Source: Candidatus Zixiibacteriota bacterium
GTDB taxonomy: Bacteria; Zixibacteria; MSB-5A5; UBA10806; 4484-95
DNA length: 64,000 nucleotides
NCBI GenBank assembly: GCA_021159005.1
Contig: JAGGSN010000012.1
Span: 1 to 64,000 of the forward strand
Direction: 5' to 3'
Notes under the pieces: generated by a model
The model's input: the letters and a program-made list of their open reading frames with translations, nothing else
Told to the model about the DNA's origin: nothing
The model's database searches: none
Position numbers and translations under genes: made by a program
In this document: positions 33,485-43,446 of the stretch, in pieces
How the letters are laid out: each line of letters begins with the position of its first letter
Position numbering within the stretch: the first letter of the stretch is position 1

Positions 33485-35338
33485 ATGAGAAAACTACTGT
33501 ATTATATATTAATCGCAGTATTTAGTATTACGACAACATGTTTGGCTGAATGGACCCCATATACAACGAATAACAGCCCGCTTGCAACAAATTATATATC
33601 GAGTCTGGAAATAAGCCCGGATGGAAAAGTGTTAATCGGCAGTCATGAGCATGGTTTATATATAACGGATGGCGACAATTGGAGCCATTTCGATAAATAT
33701 AATACGGAAGTCCCAATAAATTTTACTAATAGGATAAAATTTAATGCGGACACGCTTTTTATTGGTTCAGCTTCCGGCGATCTCAATGACCAACCCACCG
33801 GAGAGGGTTTATCCATTCTGAATATTGCCGATTCTACCTGGTCGGAATTTAACATGGGTCTGGAAATAAACCAGATTATAACCGGGATTGAAATTACTCA
33901 TGCCTATCGCGCCGTATCGACATACGGCGGCGGGCTTACTATTTTCGACAGCGATGGCTGGGTCAGGTATCAACGCGATTTTCGAACGGAATATACATAC
34001 GCTGATTCACAGCAGCAGGTATTCAAGGTAACGCCGAGAACTTATATACCGACTGATTATATCAGGGGTCTCGACTATGATTTTCAGAATAATGTTCTCT
34101 GGCTGGCAACCATTGAAGGCGCGGTTTCATATAACGGCGAATTATGGCAAACATATAGTGTTGATAACAGCGGACTGCCATCAAACAGGATTCAACTTAT
34201 CAAAGTTGACACAAATAACGGTTCTATATATTTCGGAACTTATGGCTACGGATTAGTTCAGAAATCGGGAGAAGATTGGAATATTTACAATACCGATAAT
34301 TCGCCAATTGTTTCGGATATTATTTATTCACTCGAAATCCGTCCCGATAACGGCGACTTGTGGATTGGCGCCGATGAGGGGCTCAATTCAGTATCATCCG
34401 ACAGCCTGTGGACTGCTTATATCCCGCCCGATTCTAATCTTGTCTGGGGCGATTTTTATTCCGATATAGCTTTCGATTCGTCGGGGTATGTCTGGGTATC
34501 TGCATTCGGCGGCGGGATTGCCAGCAAGTTTATTCTGCCTGAATCTGACGAGGAAGACTCTTTATATGTAGATGTTCGTAAACTGAAATTCCTCGTTCGT
34601 TCGCCCGAAAGAAATGATATTACCTGGCTAAGGGCATACCTTGAGCCGATGGTCGACTTACTTGATGAAGATTCCGTATCTATCACAATCGACTCTGAAT
34701 CGAATAGAGTGTATACAATGGAAAATTGCTTTGAATTATTCCATCGGATATTTCACTGGGGGAATCGTGATTTCTACGCCGCTTATCTTAATGAGGCGAT
34801 AATCCTGATGACTTATTATCATAATCAGGATAGGATAAAGCTCTACCTTTTTGATTGGGGACAACAGGTTGATTTGGACAGCACGGCATATAGCCTTGAT
34901 GTGCGGATAAAGCTGGGAAGTTATGTTGGTTATGACCAGGTAGTTATCGGTCCGGTCAGTCTTGCCTCAGATCCTGATGTTGATACGCTATATTCTGATG
35001 ATGGGGAAATACTTCTTTCAAACAGTTATTATCCGGCTATTTGCGATATTGAGGACATAGAGCCGCCTAATATGCCAAAAGCATTTGATGTAGCGGGTAA
35101 TTATCCAAATCCGTTTAATGCCGCGACACGAATCCAATTTAATATTGCGCAGCCGGCATTAGTTAAACTCACAGTATATGATATTCTGGGTCGTCTTGCC
35201 TCTGTCAACCAGGATTATTTTGAGGCAGGTTCGCATGGTTTCGAGTGGGATGGCTCGACAAAAGCATCCGGCGTTTATTATTATACGATTCAGGTTGACA
35301 GGAAGATTCATTCCGGCAGGATGATATTATTGAAATAG
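33485..35338 (+). CDS. secreted ligand-sensor-type propeller with type IX-like sorting domain
   Basis: The 617-residue protein has a signal peptide (MRKLLYYILIAVFSITTTCLA). Repeated propeller blades follow, resembling two-component regulator propellers: YISSLEISPDGKVLIGSHEH, NGSIYFGTYGYGLVQKSG and NGDLWIGADEGLNSV. A domain with acidic strands follows, then a C-terminal sorting domain (NYPNPFNAATRIQFNI, LTVYDILGRLA, RMILLK). The blades in other proteins bind extracellular ligands but are usually attached to a kinase; here the protein is secreted instead. It is probably exported by a type IX-like system and attached to the cell surface. No enzyme motif is seen. Confidence 0.8.
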   Translation: MRKLLYYILIAVFSITTTCLAEWTPYTTNNSPLATNYISSLEISPDGKVLIGSHEHGLYITDGDNWSHFDKYNTEVPINFTNRIKFNADTLFIGSASGDLNDQPTGEGLSILNIADSTWSEFNMGLEINQIITGIEITHAYRAVSTYGGGLTIFDSDGWVRYQRDFRTEYTYADSQQQVFKVTPRTYIPTDYIRGLDYDFQNNVLWLATIEGAVSYNGELWQTYSVDNSGLPSNRIQLIKVDTNNGSIYFGTYGYGLVQKSGEDWNIYNTDNSPIVSDIIYSLEIRPDNGDLWIGADEGLNSVSSDSLWTAYIPPDSNLVWGDFYSDIAFDSSGYVWVSAFGGGIASKFILPESDEEDSLYVDVRKLKFLVRSPERNDITWLRAYLEPMVDLLDEDSVSITIDSESNRVYTMENCFELFHRIFHWGNRDFYAAYLNEAIILMTYYHNQDRIKLYLFDWGQQVDLDSTAYSLDVRIKLGSYVGYDQVVIGPVSLASDPDVDTLYSDDGEILLSNSYYPAICDIEDIEPPNMPKAFDVAGNYPNPFNAATRIQFNIAQPALVKLTVYDILGRLASVNQDYFEAGSHGFEWDGSTKASGVYYYTIQVDRKIHSGRMILLK

Positions 35339-35386
35339 CAGTTAAGTTGATTTATTATATGCAGTATTTGCACACTGCATAGGGCA

Positions 35387-35432
35387 TCCGCCTTGGGGCC
35401 GGGCGCCGCGGCGGACGGCGAAGCCTTAAGGC
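35387..35432. repeat. GC-rich nested palindrome before rpoN
   Basis: TCCGCC (35387-35392) and GGCGGA (35410-35415) enclose a GC-rich loop, followed by the palindrome GCCTTAAGGC (35423-35432). A separate GCAGT/ACTGC hairpin precedes it at 35361-35378. It lies 260 bp upstream of rpoN and follows the 33485 gene, so a terminator-like role is possible. Nothing else is seen in 35339-35693. Confidence 0.5.
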
Positions 35433-35693
35433 ACATTTTTGCAATCTCATTATCATTAATGACAGTTATTATAAATAATCCCGGCTAGTTCTACAAACAA
35501 CTTACAATAAATATTTCGCTATGGTTCACTTTTTGCTTGCAATATGCTTCTTTTTGTTATATACTGTTTAAAACGGTTTAATGGTTTCAATAAAGATTTG
35601 AATATTCAAGACCAGTTGGATTATAACCGATAATAATAATGAGGATAAAGTAAAACCAATAACAGATTATAACATCTTGAGTTAGATAAAATT

Positions 35694-37127
35694 ATGCCAG
35701 GATTGAGATTAGTACCACAATTGGGGTTGAGACAGTCATTGACAGTCAGGCCTGACTTGATACAGTCGCTTAAATTGTTGATGGAGCCGGTATTAACACT
35801 TGAACAAACTCTTCGCCAACGACTTTCTGATAATCCTCTTCTTGAGGAAGTGGAACAAACAGAATCTGTTGATGATTTAATCGAGAATGCAAACCAGGAA
35901 CCGGAAAGAAACGAAGAGAAGAATTTCGATAAAATTGATTGGCAGGAATTTCTTGGCGAGGATCACGAGTATAATTTCCCCGGCAATTATCGTGATTTTT
36001 CCAGAAAAACCGATGACGAATACACCGAGATGACATCAATAGTCGAGAAAACTTTATATGACCATCTCTTTGAACAGCTTGGCTATGCAAAACTTAGCGA
36101 TGATCAAAGAGAAATCGGAAGTTATATTATCGGCAATATTGATGAATCTGGCTTTTTGCGGGTATCGGTTGCTGATATGGCTGAGGAACTTAAGATTGAA
36201 CCTGATAAAATTGACGAAGTACTTGCAGTAATTAGAAAATTCGATCCTGTTGGTGTTGGTTCTATCAATCTCAGGGAATGTCTTTTAGCCCAATTGGCAG
36301 AACAGGGGCTTGATGGTTCATTAGCCTGGATTATTGTCGATGAGCATTTGGATGGCCTTGAGAAGAAAAGCCAGATGCAGTTATCGAAAATACTGGGAAC
36401 CTCTCCCGAGCGAGTTCAAATGGCTATGGATGTTATTCGCTCACTATCGCCTACTCCGGCAACCGGGGAATTTATCAAACCGGCAGTAATTATTGTTCCG
36501 GATCTTATTGTGGAAAAATTCAACGATGAATATATTGTTTTACATAATGATAAAAACTTACCTCACTTAAGGATAAATCAGTCATATAAAAGCCTGATAA
36601 AAAGAGGCAACAATTCATCCGATTCCACCAAGAAATATATCCGTGAAAAACTTGAACAGGCCAGATGGCTAATTAACGCAATTAATCAGCGGCGAAATAC
36701 AATGCTTAATGTTATGAATGCAATTGTTGAGGAGCAGCAAGAGTTTTTCGAACATGGTGAATCTCATTTGAAACCATTAACAATGGAGCAAATCGCCGAT
36801 AAAGTAGGGATGAATGTGGCGACAATATCCCGGGTGGCTAATAGCAAATATGTTCAAACACCGATGGGGATGTTTGAGATAAAATATTTCTTTAATACCG
36901 GAGTAAGTACCGATAATGGTGACGATTTACCCAAACGCGTGGTGAAGACTAAAATTGCAGATATCATAAAAAATGAGAATCCAGCCACTCCATATTCCGA
37001 TCAGGAGATAGCTAAGCTCTTAGAAAACAAGGGAATTAAACTGGCCAGAAGAACAGTTACCAAGTATCGCGAGGAACTGAGTATTAAAGCCGCTCGTTAT
37101 CGCAAACAAATTGCGCGAACCCAATAG
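35694..37127 (+). CDS. rpoN: RNA polymerase sigma-54 factor RpoN
   Basis: The 477-residue sigma-54 has a Gln/Leu-rich region I (LRQSLTVRPDLIQSLKLL), an acidic region II (about 60-120), the core-binding domain, the helix-turn-helix LTMEQIADKVGMNVATISRV and the near-canonical RpoN box ARRTVTKYRE near the C terminus. It directs polymerase to -24/-12 promoters and needs AAA+ activators; none is encoded in this window. Candidate target promoters are seen before the pilin genes and at 33132-33149. The gene order rpoN-hpf-hprK is common in bacteria. Confidence 0.97.
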   Translation: MPGLRLVPQLGLRQSLTVRPDLIQSLKLLMEPVLTLEQTLRQRLSDNPLLEEVEQTESVDDLIENANQEPERNEEKNFDKIDWQEFLGEDHEYNFPGNYRDFSRKTDDEYTEMTSIVEKTLYDHLFEQLGYAKLSDDQREIGSYIIGNIDESGFLRVSVADMAEELKIEPDKIDEVLAVIRKFDPVGVGSINLRECLLAQLAEQGLDGSLAWIIVDEHLDGLEKKSQMQLSKILGTSPERVQMAMDVIRSLSPTPATGEFIKPAVIIVPDLIVEKFNDEYIVLHNDKNLPHLRINQSYKSLIKRGNNSSDSTKKYIREKLEQARWLINAINQRRNTMLNVMNAIVEEQQEFFEHGESHLKPLTMEQIADKVGMNVATISRVANSKYVQTPMGMFEIKYFFNTGVSTDNGDDLPKRVVKTKIADIIKNENPATPYSDQEIAKLLENKGIKLARRTVTKYREELSIKAARYRKQIARTQ

Positions 37128-37800
37128 AGCTTTGATAAATTATTGCGCAGGTATAAATTTATCTTGATAATTTCGCATAAAAATCATATATTATACCATT
37201 GAACATGATAAATTTTGGATTTTATAAACTGATAATTTCCTTATCTGGTAAAAATGTAAAGCAAGTTAGTTTTACTTGTTTAAATATTGTATATTAATGT
37301 GCTATGAAAGGCGAGCAATGAATACTTGTATATGTTGTTTATATTCAACTTTTATCTCTCGCAGCTTGCTGTATTGTAACTTTTATTGTGTTAATGTGTA
37401 TAAAAATTAGATGGGATTTTATATATGATTTTAACAATGGAAAAACAAAAGGAGCTAGTTCAGCCAAAATAAAAACTGAAGCGATAGAAACATTAAACAC
37501 TAAAGCCTTATTAAAGGAGGGGATAGAAAGAAAGCTATCATTTTTTTGGTATTATTTGGTTTGTTGGCTAAATTAAAATCGAAGCAAGTAGTATTAACGG
37601 CAAATAATCGGGTATGTTTAATATATTAAACATACCGACTTTGGCAGACATGGTTAATGTTAATCATAGCTCCCTGTATTGTTTAGAGCGTAAACAGCAT
37701 CAGATTAATAGGTTAACCGGGAATCAACTACTTAGTTTCGGGATTATTGCCAATAATCTAATTACTCCTGTGAATTACCCTATTATGAAAGGAGTAGGTG
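37128..37800. other. rpoN-hpf gap with possible degraded frame
   Basis: A frame open from 37322 to 37576 encodes a hydrophobic segment (about 25 residues, rich in V, I, L and C) and then a basic-polar tail, but it has no ATG, GTG or TTG until GTG 37388, inside the hydrophobic segment. Upstream, ATG 37318 with AGGCGAG opens a 30-residue frame of another register. This may be a decayed small membrane protein. The frame at 37614-37832 overlaps the hpf start and is not supported. Confidence 0.3.
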
Positions 37801-38160
37801 ATGCAAGTAAAGGTAACGGCTCGTCATTTTGATCTTACAGACAATCTTAACAGTTACGCAATTGATGAAATTAAAAGGCTTGAGAAGTATTATGATCATA
37901 TAATAGATGCAAATTTAACTATGACAATTGAGAAAAACCGTCAGATTGCGGAACTCTCGGTAAAAGTCTATGGTACAACTTTGACCAGCAAAGCTAAAAC
38001 CTATGACATGTATCTTGCGATAGAGCAAGTGATTTCCAAGATGGAAACTCAGATAAAAAAATATAAGGATAAGCTCAAGGATAAGAAGGGTGCTCGCAGA
38101 GAACCGCCCAAAACCCGTCCCGTAGCTGAGATTGAGGAAAGCGAAGAAGACATCTATTAA
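37801..38160 (+). CDS. hpf: ribosome hibernation promoting factor
   Basis: The short (119-residue) HPF/RaiA-type protein has the S30AE domain: MQVKVTARHFDLTDNLNSYA at the N terminus, RLEKYYDHIIDANLTMTIEK and YDMYLAIEQVISKMETQI. A basic then acidic tail follows (KKYKDKLKDKKGARR and a Glu-rich end). The family binds the 30S decoding region and stabilises inactive 70S or 100S ribosomes. There is no long C-terminal dimerisation domain. ATG 37801 is used with GGAG 6 nt upstream. It sits between rpoN and hprK; the stop is 2 nt from the hprK start. Confidence 0.92.
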   Translation: MQVKVTARHFDLTDNLNSYAIDEIKRLEKYYDHIIDANLTMTIEKNRQIAELSVKVYGTTLTSKAKTYDMYLAIEQVISKMETQIKKYKDKLKDKKGARREPPKTRPVAEIEESEEDIY

Positions 38161-38162
38161 TT

Positions 38163-39131
38163 ATGCCAGAATTGACAGTCGAACAACTTTTCAATAACAA
38201 AAGGGAATTTTTAGACCTCAATATTTTAAACGGCGGCGCCTGTTTAAAAAAGGAAATTCCTTTTAATCAGATATTCCGGCCAGGTTTAGCTCTGGCCGGA
38301 TTTACTGATAGGTTTCCTATATCGCGAACTTTAATTCTGGGTATGACTGAAATATCATTTTTAAGAAGTTTGCCTCAATCTGAACTCGAAGTCTGTTTAA
38401 AGCAGTTTTTTTCCTTTGATATCCCTCTCATAATTATAACCAAAGCTTTAAAACCGCCGTCCCAATTTTTAGTGGAGGCGGCAGCTAATAATATACCTGT
38501 ATTGCAATCTAATCTTAATACAACCGAAATAATTGTCAGATTGTCGACCTATCTTGATAATGTTTTTGCTCCCCGCACAACAATTCATGGCACTTTAATT
38601 GATGTTTACGGAGTTGGTTTGCTTTATACCGGCAAATCCGGCATCGGTAAATCTGAGTGCGCTCTCGATTTAGTTGAACGCGGACACCGTCTGGTAGCTG
38701 ATGATGTTGTGTCTGTTGTCAGGAAAACCCCGGATATTATAGTGGGACAATCTGATGAGCGAATTGGCCATCACATGGAGATAAGAGGTATCGGCATTAT
38801 CAATGTAGAGAAATTGTTCGGAATACGCGCTGTCAGGATGCAGAAGCGGATAGAGGTAGAGGTCAGGCTCGAGTTTTGGGATGATGGGGCGGAATATGAT
38901 CGCCTTGGCGTAGAAGATAAGTACACTACATTGTTAGGCATAGAAATACCGGTGATTAAAGTACCGGTCTCACCGGGTAAAAACATTACAGTAATATCCG
39001 AGGTTATCAGCATGAATCACATGCTTAAGGTTTTAGGCGAGAACGCCGCTGAAAAATTTATCCAGCGTTTATCGGAAGACCTTACCCGACGTCAAGCGAC
39101 CATAGAGTATCTCGAATCTGATAATGAGTAG
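38163..39131 (+). CDS. hprK: HPr kinase/phosphorylase
   Basis: The 322-residue protein has an N-terminal domain (about 1-130) and a C-terminal P-loop kinase core with GVGLLYTGKSGIGKSECAL (Walker A) and GHRLVADDVVSV (catalytic Asp pair). The HprK signature MEIRGIGIINVEKLFGIRAV is present. HprK phosphorylates HPr on Ser46 and removes the phosphate by phosphorolysis, coupling metabolism to sugar transport or regulation. HPr itself and PTS components are not in the window. The gene is close-coupled to hpf (stop-start gap of 2 nt) and has no separate ribosome-binding site. Compare the related domain fused to an aminotransferase at 59318. Confidence 0.95.
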   Translation: MPELTVEQLFNNKREFLDLNILNGGACLKKEIPFNQIFRPGLALAGFTDRFPISRTLILGMTEISFLRSLPQSELEVCLKQFFSFDIPLIIITKALKPPSQFLVEAAANNIPVLQSNLNTTEIIVRLSTYLDNVFAPRTTIHGTLIDVYGVGLLYTGKSGIGKSECALDLVERGHRLVADDVVSVVRKTPDIIVGQSDERIGHHMEIRGIGIINVEKLFGIRAVRMQKRIEVEVRLEFWDDGAEYDRLGVEDKYTTLLGIEIPVIKVPVSPGKNITVISEVISMNHMLKVLGENAAEKFIQRLSEDLTRRQATIEYLESDNE

Positions 39132-39275
39132 CCGGCAGCTTCAACTCGGGTTTTGCGGTTGAATTGATTATCTTGAATTAAGACAGATTTCTTATAAGCG
39201 AACAAACAGGAATTGTGTATCTTGATGCGGGTTATAAATACTTATTGAAGCAAAGAATTCTTTAGCGAGTATTCT

Positions 39276-40001
39276 CTAATTTAACTGAAACTTTTCCCCT
39301 AAATATATTTTCCGCGCCTCAGGGTCGTTTGCCAGAAACTGGGCTGTGCCCGATTTTAAAATCTCGCCCTCATAGATGATATATGCTCTGTCTGTAATCG
39401 ATAGAGTTTCCCGAACATTGTGGTCGGTTACAAGTATTCCCAAGCCTTTATCCCGTAAGCGGTAAATAATTTTTTGAATTTCCTCGACTGTTATTGGGTC
39501 GATACCGGAGAACGGCTCATCCAAAAGTATGAACTTTGGCTCGGCAACTAACGCGCGGGCAATCTCCACCCGCCGTCTTTCGCCGCCCGAAAGGTTGTAG
39601 CCCATAGAATCGGCAATATGTTTGATATCGAGATCGTCAAGCAAATGAGCCAGTTTTTCTTTACGCTGGTCTTTGCTTATTGGCATATACTCAAGCACCG
39701 CCATAATATTTTGGGCGACAGTCATCTTGCGAAAAATTGACGGCTCTTGGGGAAGATAGCCTATTCCCTGGCGCGCCCGGCGGTACATCGGAAGTTTGGT
39801 AATATCCTGCTTATCATAAAGCACTCGCCCGCTATTAGGCTTGATAAGACCGGTTATCATATAAAATGTAGTGGTTTTCCCAGCGCCATTTGGCCCGAGA
39901 AGTCCGACAATTTCCCCGGAGCTGATAGAGAATGAGATGCCTTTAACAACGGCCTTTTTACGATAGATTTTAACCAGATTATCTGATGAAATTGTTGTCA
40001 T
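39276..40001 (-). CDS. lptB: LPS export ABC transporter ATPase LptB
   Basis: The 241-residue ABC ATPase has [14 protein letters not shown] (Walker A), [18 protein letters not shown] (Q-loop, LptB type), [15 protein letters not shown] (signature) and [20 protein letters not shown] (Walker B). LptB energises extraction of lipopolysaccharide from the inner membrane with LptFG. It is the last gene of the kdsC-kdsD-acyltransferase-lptC-lptB operon and overlaps lptC by 4 nt. LptA and LptFG are not in the window. It is convergent with hprK. Confidence 0.95.
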   Translation of the reverse strand: MTTISSDNLVKIYRKKAVVKGISFSISSGEIVGLLGPNGAGKTTTFYMITGLIKPNSGRVLYDKQDITKLPMYRRARQGIGYLPQEPSIFRKMTVAQNIMAVLEYMPISKDQRKEKLAHLLDDLDIKHIADSMGYNLSGGERRRVEIARALVAEPKFILLDEPFSGIDPITVEEIQKIIYRLRDKGLGILVTDHNVRETLSITDRAYIIYEGEILKSGTAQFLANDPEARKIYLGEKFQLN

Positions 40002-40570
40002 TTATCTATGAACCGCTCCTTTTCGGTTTCGGGCGTTTTTTCGACTTTGCCGGCAACATCGCGTAAAATCTCAAACTCGGATAAGTGACGATCAGCCCTT
40101 AAACCATAACCTGTCAATATATCACCGTTAGCCTGTTGAATTTCTACAAAATCATCTGTTGTGATAAGTTCTGTTTCGGGGTCCCAAAAAAGCGATTCCG
40201 TTTTTAATATGGTTGAATCATCATTTACAACTACGACACTCCCAAACACGGAGATCTTCTCGGTTTTTTCTCGTATAAGAGCGCGGTTGGCATTAAGAAT
40301 CGACCGTTCTGAGCCATTTTCATCAAAGAAAGTTATCTCAACGGTATCAGCCTCGGTAGAGTCATTTTTCTCCCAGCGGTCGATATGTTTAGCTATGACT
40401 ATAGTGTTTTGTTTGCCATCCTTGGAAAGCGTAATAGTGGCGTCATCCAATTGAGTATCAGGATAGTTAGTATCGTTTTCTATTTCTTTGGGCGGGTTGG
40501 TTTTGGTGCAGGAAAAAAGGGTAAGCGCTAAAAATAATAGTAAAAAGCCGGCAATCTTTAAAGCCTTCAT
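39998..40570 (-). CDS. lptC: LPS export lipoprotein/periplasmic protein LptC
   Basis: The 190-residue protein has an N-terminal hydrophobic segment ending in a lipobox-like LTLFSC and then beta-jellyroll strands typical of the OstA/LptC family: [35 protein letters not shown]-like, [20 protein letters not shown] and [20 protein letters not shown]. LptC receives LPS from LptB2FG and passes it to LptA. The Cys in the signal region suggests a lipoprotein, whereas E. coli LptC is anchored by a helix. Position before lptB with a 4-nt overlap supports the assignment. Confidence 0.85.
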   Translation of the reverse strand: MKALKIAGFLLLFLALTLFSCTKTNPPKEIENDTNYPDTQLDDATITLSKDGKQNTIVIAKHIDRWEKNDSTEADTVEITFFDENGSERSILNANRALIREKTEKISVFGSVVVVNDDSTILKTESLFWDPETELITTDDFVEIQQANGDILTGYGLRADRHLSEFEILRDVAGKVEKTPETEKERFIDK

Positions 40571-41466
40571 GCTGATTTCCCTATTTCATCGGATGGCCTT
40601 GTTCGCCAGCGCTTGTGAATCCAGACCCATTGGGTTGGGTCGCGCCTGATTAATTGCTCGATAGACTGATTGCATTTTTTAAGCGCGTTCAAAATGTCTT
40701 TATCCTTATTATCAGTCCACTCGAATTCGAGCGGCGGTAATATCGCTACAATATATGTATCGTCAGGTTGACGGTATATCGCCAACGGCACTACCGGTGT
40801 GCCGAGTTTACGCGCAATATGCATAGGTCCTTCGGCGGTCAAAGCTTTTTTGCCGAAAAACTCGATAAATTGTGTTCTTACTTTTCGTGAATCCTGATCC
40901 AATAACACTCCCAGGGTATAACCATCCTTTAAGGCGCTAATTATTGATTTAATTGATGTAGTTGTTGGAATATTTAAAACATTGAAATGTTCTCGCTGCG
41001 CCACTAACATACTGTTTAATCTTTCGTCATAAAGCTTACGGCCAATAGCGGCGGATTTAAAACCCTTATAATATGAAAGCCAGGCAGCCATCAACTCGAA
41101 ATTACCGATATGTCCGGTCAGAGCGATTACTCCATTACCCTGCTTGTATGCCCGGTCGATATTTTCAAACCCCTCTACTTTGATTATTGATCCTATGTAA
41201 TCTCGCGACCAGCTTTTCATCATAACGGCATCAGCTAAGTTCTTAAACATCATTTCGAAACAAGCGCGAACATAAGCGTTGAGTTGATTGCCTTTTAGTC
41301 CAAGCGCAAACTCCATCTGGGTTTTAGCGATATTCCTATCCTTTGAGCCGATAAGATACCATATTTCTCCTATAAATCCAGCCAACATTAAAGACAACTT
41401 TCGCGGTAAAATATTAAAAAGATGAATAAGAGCTTGAGCACAATAATAAATTATATCGTTTTTCAA
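40567..41466 (-). CDS. lysophospholipid/lipid A acyltransferase, LpxL/HtrB family
   Basis: The 299-residue membrane-associated acyltransferase carries the catalytic HxxxxE-type motif in ALTGHIGNFELMAAWLS, and GVLLDQDSRKVRTQFIEFFG and APMHIARKLGTPVVPLAIYR-like segments of the LpxL/LpxM family. It probably adds a secondary acyl chain to a KDO-lipid A precursor. The operon also makes KDO (kdsC, kdsD) and exports LPS (lptC, lptB), which fits this role. It overlaps kdsD and lptC by 4 nt each. The exact acyl chain cannot be deduced. Confidence 0.88.
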   Translation of the reverse strand: MKNDIIYYCAQALIHLFNILPRKLSLMLAGFIGEIWYLIGSKDRNIAKTQMEFALGLKGNQLNAYVRACFEMMFKNLADAVMMKSWSRDYIGSIIKVEGFENIDRAYKQGNGVIALTGHIGNFELMAAWLSYYKGFKSAAIGRKLYDERLNSMLVAQREHFNVLNIPTTTSIKSIISALKDGYTLGVLLDQDSRKVRTQFIEFFGKKALTAEGPMHIARKLGTPVVPLAIYRQPDDTYIVAILPPLEFEWTDNKDKDILNALKKCNQSIEQLIRRDPTQWVWIHKRWRTRPSDEIGKSA

Positions 41467-42416
41467 ACCACTTTCGCCTTTAAAATATCATGCATATGCA
41501 GAAAGCCAATAACTTTCTTACTGTCATTGGTGATGACCACACTGGTTATTTTATGTTTTTCCATCATGTTTAACGCCTCGATGGCGAGTTTGTTTGTAGT
41601 TATAATTTTGGGATTTCGGGTCATAACATCCGCAGCGGTTAATGATTCCAGATGTTTGCCTTTCTCGATTGCGCGGCGCAGGTCGCCATCGGTAATAATT
41701 CCCAGTAATATTTCATCGCTATCGACAACACATGTTACGCCCATTCTCTTGCCGGTAATTTCTAAAACAAGTTGGGAGAATGACGTATCGGGATGGACAA
41801 TAGGAATTTCAGATCCCGTATGCATAATCTGATGTATTTTAATGAGGCTGCGCCCCAGTGTACCGCCGGGGTGCAATACGGCAAAATCATCGGCGGTAAA
41901 TCCCCGCTTGTCAAGCAGCACCATCGCTAAGGCATCCCCCATAACTATCGCCGCCGTTGATGATGATGTTGGCACTAAGTTATTCGGGCAGGCTTCGGAT
42001 GAAACAGAAACATCGAGAACAATATCGGCATCTTTCGCAAGAGAGGAATTCTTGTCGCCTGTTAATACTATGATTGGCACTATCAGACGTTTAAACATTG
42101 GAATAATGCGAGTTAATTCCTCTGTATCGCCCGATTTGCTGATGGCGATTAATAAATCATCGCCGCGCACTACACCAAGGTCGCCATGAATTCCCTCTGT
42201 GGGGTGGAAAAAGAATGACGATATCCCGATTGACGAAAAAGTTGAGGCGATTTTTTTAGCCACAATCCCGGACTTGCCAATGCCGGTAACAATCACCCTG
42301 CCGCTTGTACAATCGATAAGCTCTACTGCCTTAACGAAACTATCATCTAATCTATCTGCTAAGGCGGCAATTGCGCGAGCCTCAGTTTTTATCGTTTTTT
42401 TAGCTTTTTTAAGCAA
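41463..42416 (-). CDS. kdsD: arabinose-5-phosphate isomerase KdsD
   Basis: The protein has an N-terminal SIS domain (VIVTGIGKSGIVAKKIASTF, EGIHGDLGVVRGDDLLIAIS, SGDTEELTRIIPMFK and LHPGGTLGRSLI) and two C-terminal CBS domains (TCVVDSDEILLGIITDGDLR; ITSVVITNDSKKVIGFLHMH). It interconverts ribulose-5-phosphate and arabinose-5-phosphate, the first step to KDO. I propose TTG 42416 with AAGGA 5 nt upstream, giving 317 residues and an N terminus similar to other family members. Longer in-frame ATG starts at 42446 and 42482 would overlap kdsC far more. It overlaps kdsC by 8 nt. Confidence 0.92.
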   Translation of the reverse strand: MLKKAKKTIKTEARAIAALADRLDDSFVKAVELIDCTSGRVIVTGIGKSGIVAKKIASTFSSIGISSFFFHPTEGIHGDLGVVRGDDLLIAISKSGDTEELTRIIPMFKRLIVPIIVLTGDKNSSLAKDADIVLDVSVSSEACPNNLVPTSSSTAAIVMGDALAMVLLDKRGFTADDFAVLHPGGTLGRSLIKIHQIMHTGSEIPIVHPDTSFSQLVLEITGKRMGVTCVVDSDEILLGIITDGDLRRAIEKGKHLESLTAADVMTRNPKIITTNKLAIEALNMMEKHKITSVVITNDSKKVIGFLHMHDILKAKVV

Positions 42417-42924
42417 GTCTATCCTTTTCGTAAATTTCTTTTGCATCCAAAACCATATCAAGAGCCTCGCGGACTGCGCCAAAGCCGCCTTTTTTCATAG
42501 TGATATAATCAGCTATTTGCAATACGGAATCCGGGCTGTCGGGGACCGCAAAGGCTAAGCCGCTTTGCTTCATAACCCCAAGGTCAACGAGGTCATTGCC
42601 CATAAATGCGATATTCTCATCATCAAGCTGATATTTTAATTTGAGCTGATTGAAATATTCGAGCTTATCAGTGGGATTCTGAAATATATCGGTGATATTC
42701 AATTCCTTTGCTCGCGCTAAAGTGGCAGGCGATGAACGACCGGAAAGTAAAGCGATATTTATACCATACTTTTTAGCGATATATATCCCCAGTCCATCGG
42801 CTATGCTGAATCGTTTGATTTCAAAACCATCCGGCCCTATAAAAATCGTATTGTCGGTAAGGACACCGTCAACATCGAATATGAACAGTTTTATCTTGCG
42901 CAGACGTGATTTTAGTTTATCCAT
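42409..42924 (-). CDS. kdsC: KDO-8-phosphate phosphatase KdsC
   Basis: The 171-residue HAD-family phosphatase lacks a cap domain, as is typical of KdsC: FIFDVDGVLTDNTIFIGPDG (nucleophile Asp), ALLSGRSSPATLARAKELN (motif 2) and NIAFMGNDLVDLGVMKQSG (motif 4 acidic pair). It hydrolyses KDO-8-phosphate to KDO for LPS core. It is the first gene of the operon; the promoter should lie just upstream in 42925-43446. KDO-8-P synthase (KdsA) and KdsB are not in the window. Confidence 0.94.
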   Translation of the reverse strand: MDKLKSRLRKIKLFIFDVDGVLTDNTIFIGPDGFEIKRFSIADGLGIYIAKKYGINIALLSGRSSPATLARAKELNITDIFQNPTDKLEYFNQLKLKYQLDDENIAFMGNDLVDLGVMKQSGLAFAVPDSPDSVLQIADYITMKKGGFGAVREALDMVLDAKEIYEKDRLA

Positions 42925-43446
42925 TACTCCATTCCTTTTTCAGAATAGAAAGTTATTGTTGGAATGAGGCTTAGTCAATAGAAAAGAGGAATTGTTGCGG
43001 GAAAAGTTATTTATTTATAGTTCGGACGGCAGTAATAGGGAATAATAGTTTTGCGAATAATGCGAGTTAAGCTTATCATTAACTATAATTATTTTACCGC
43101 TTCTTAGTTGAGATATAGATTCTTGAGAGCAAAATCAGCATTATCAAGAGTTCTATGTATAGTATAGTTTGCTATTTTCATTTTTTGTTGGACATTTCGT
43201 TTAAGATTCACTACATTGGCTCGTTGACATGCTGGAATTGAATTCGGAGGACGGATATTTGAAAGATATTCAGAATCTGAATTAAATGAGATGGATGCTA
43301 CTTTAACAACATAATAATTATTTTATGAGCGACAAGTATCGTTCTGAGGGAGCATTTATGTAAAGTGTTGCTGCGCTTTATTACAGGTGTGGTTTTGTAA
43401 TTAGATATTTGAAAATATTAATAACAAGTTAAACATGGAGACTTGT
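42925..43446. other. divergent intergenic region between kdsC and korD
   Basis: I see no gene. A plus-strand TTGACATG at about 43223 could be a -35 element for the kor-hdr operon, but no matching -10 is evident. No repeat of the nested palindrome family was found here. Confidence 0.35.

Noticed and set aside
37634-37650. TTGGCAGACATGGTTAA as a sigma-54 promoter of hpf
   Set aside because: The -12 GC dinucleotide is absent at the required spacing.
37614-37832. 72-codon frame upstream of hpf
   Set aside because: It overlaps the hpf start and its ribosome-binding site, and shows no conserved features.
39139-39162. TTCAAC...GTTGAA as a terminator between hprK and lptB
   Set aside because: Only a 6-bp stem with a long loop and no U-tract; too weak to call.
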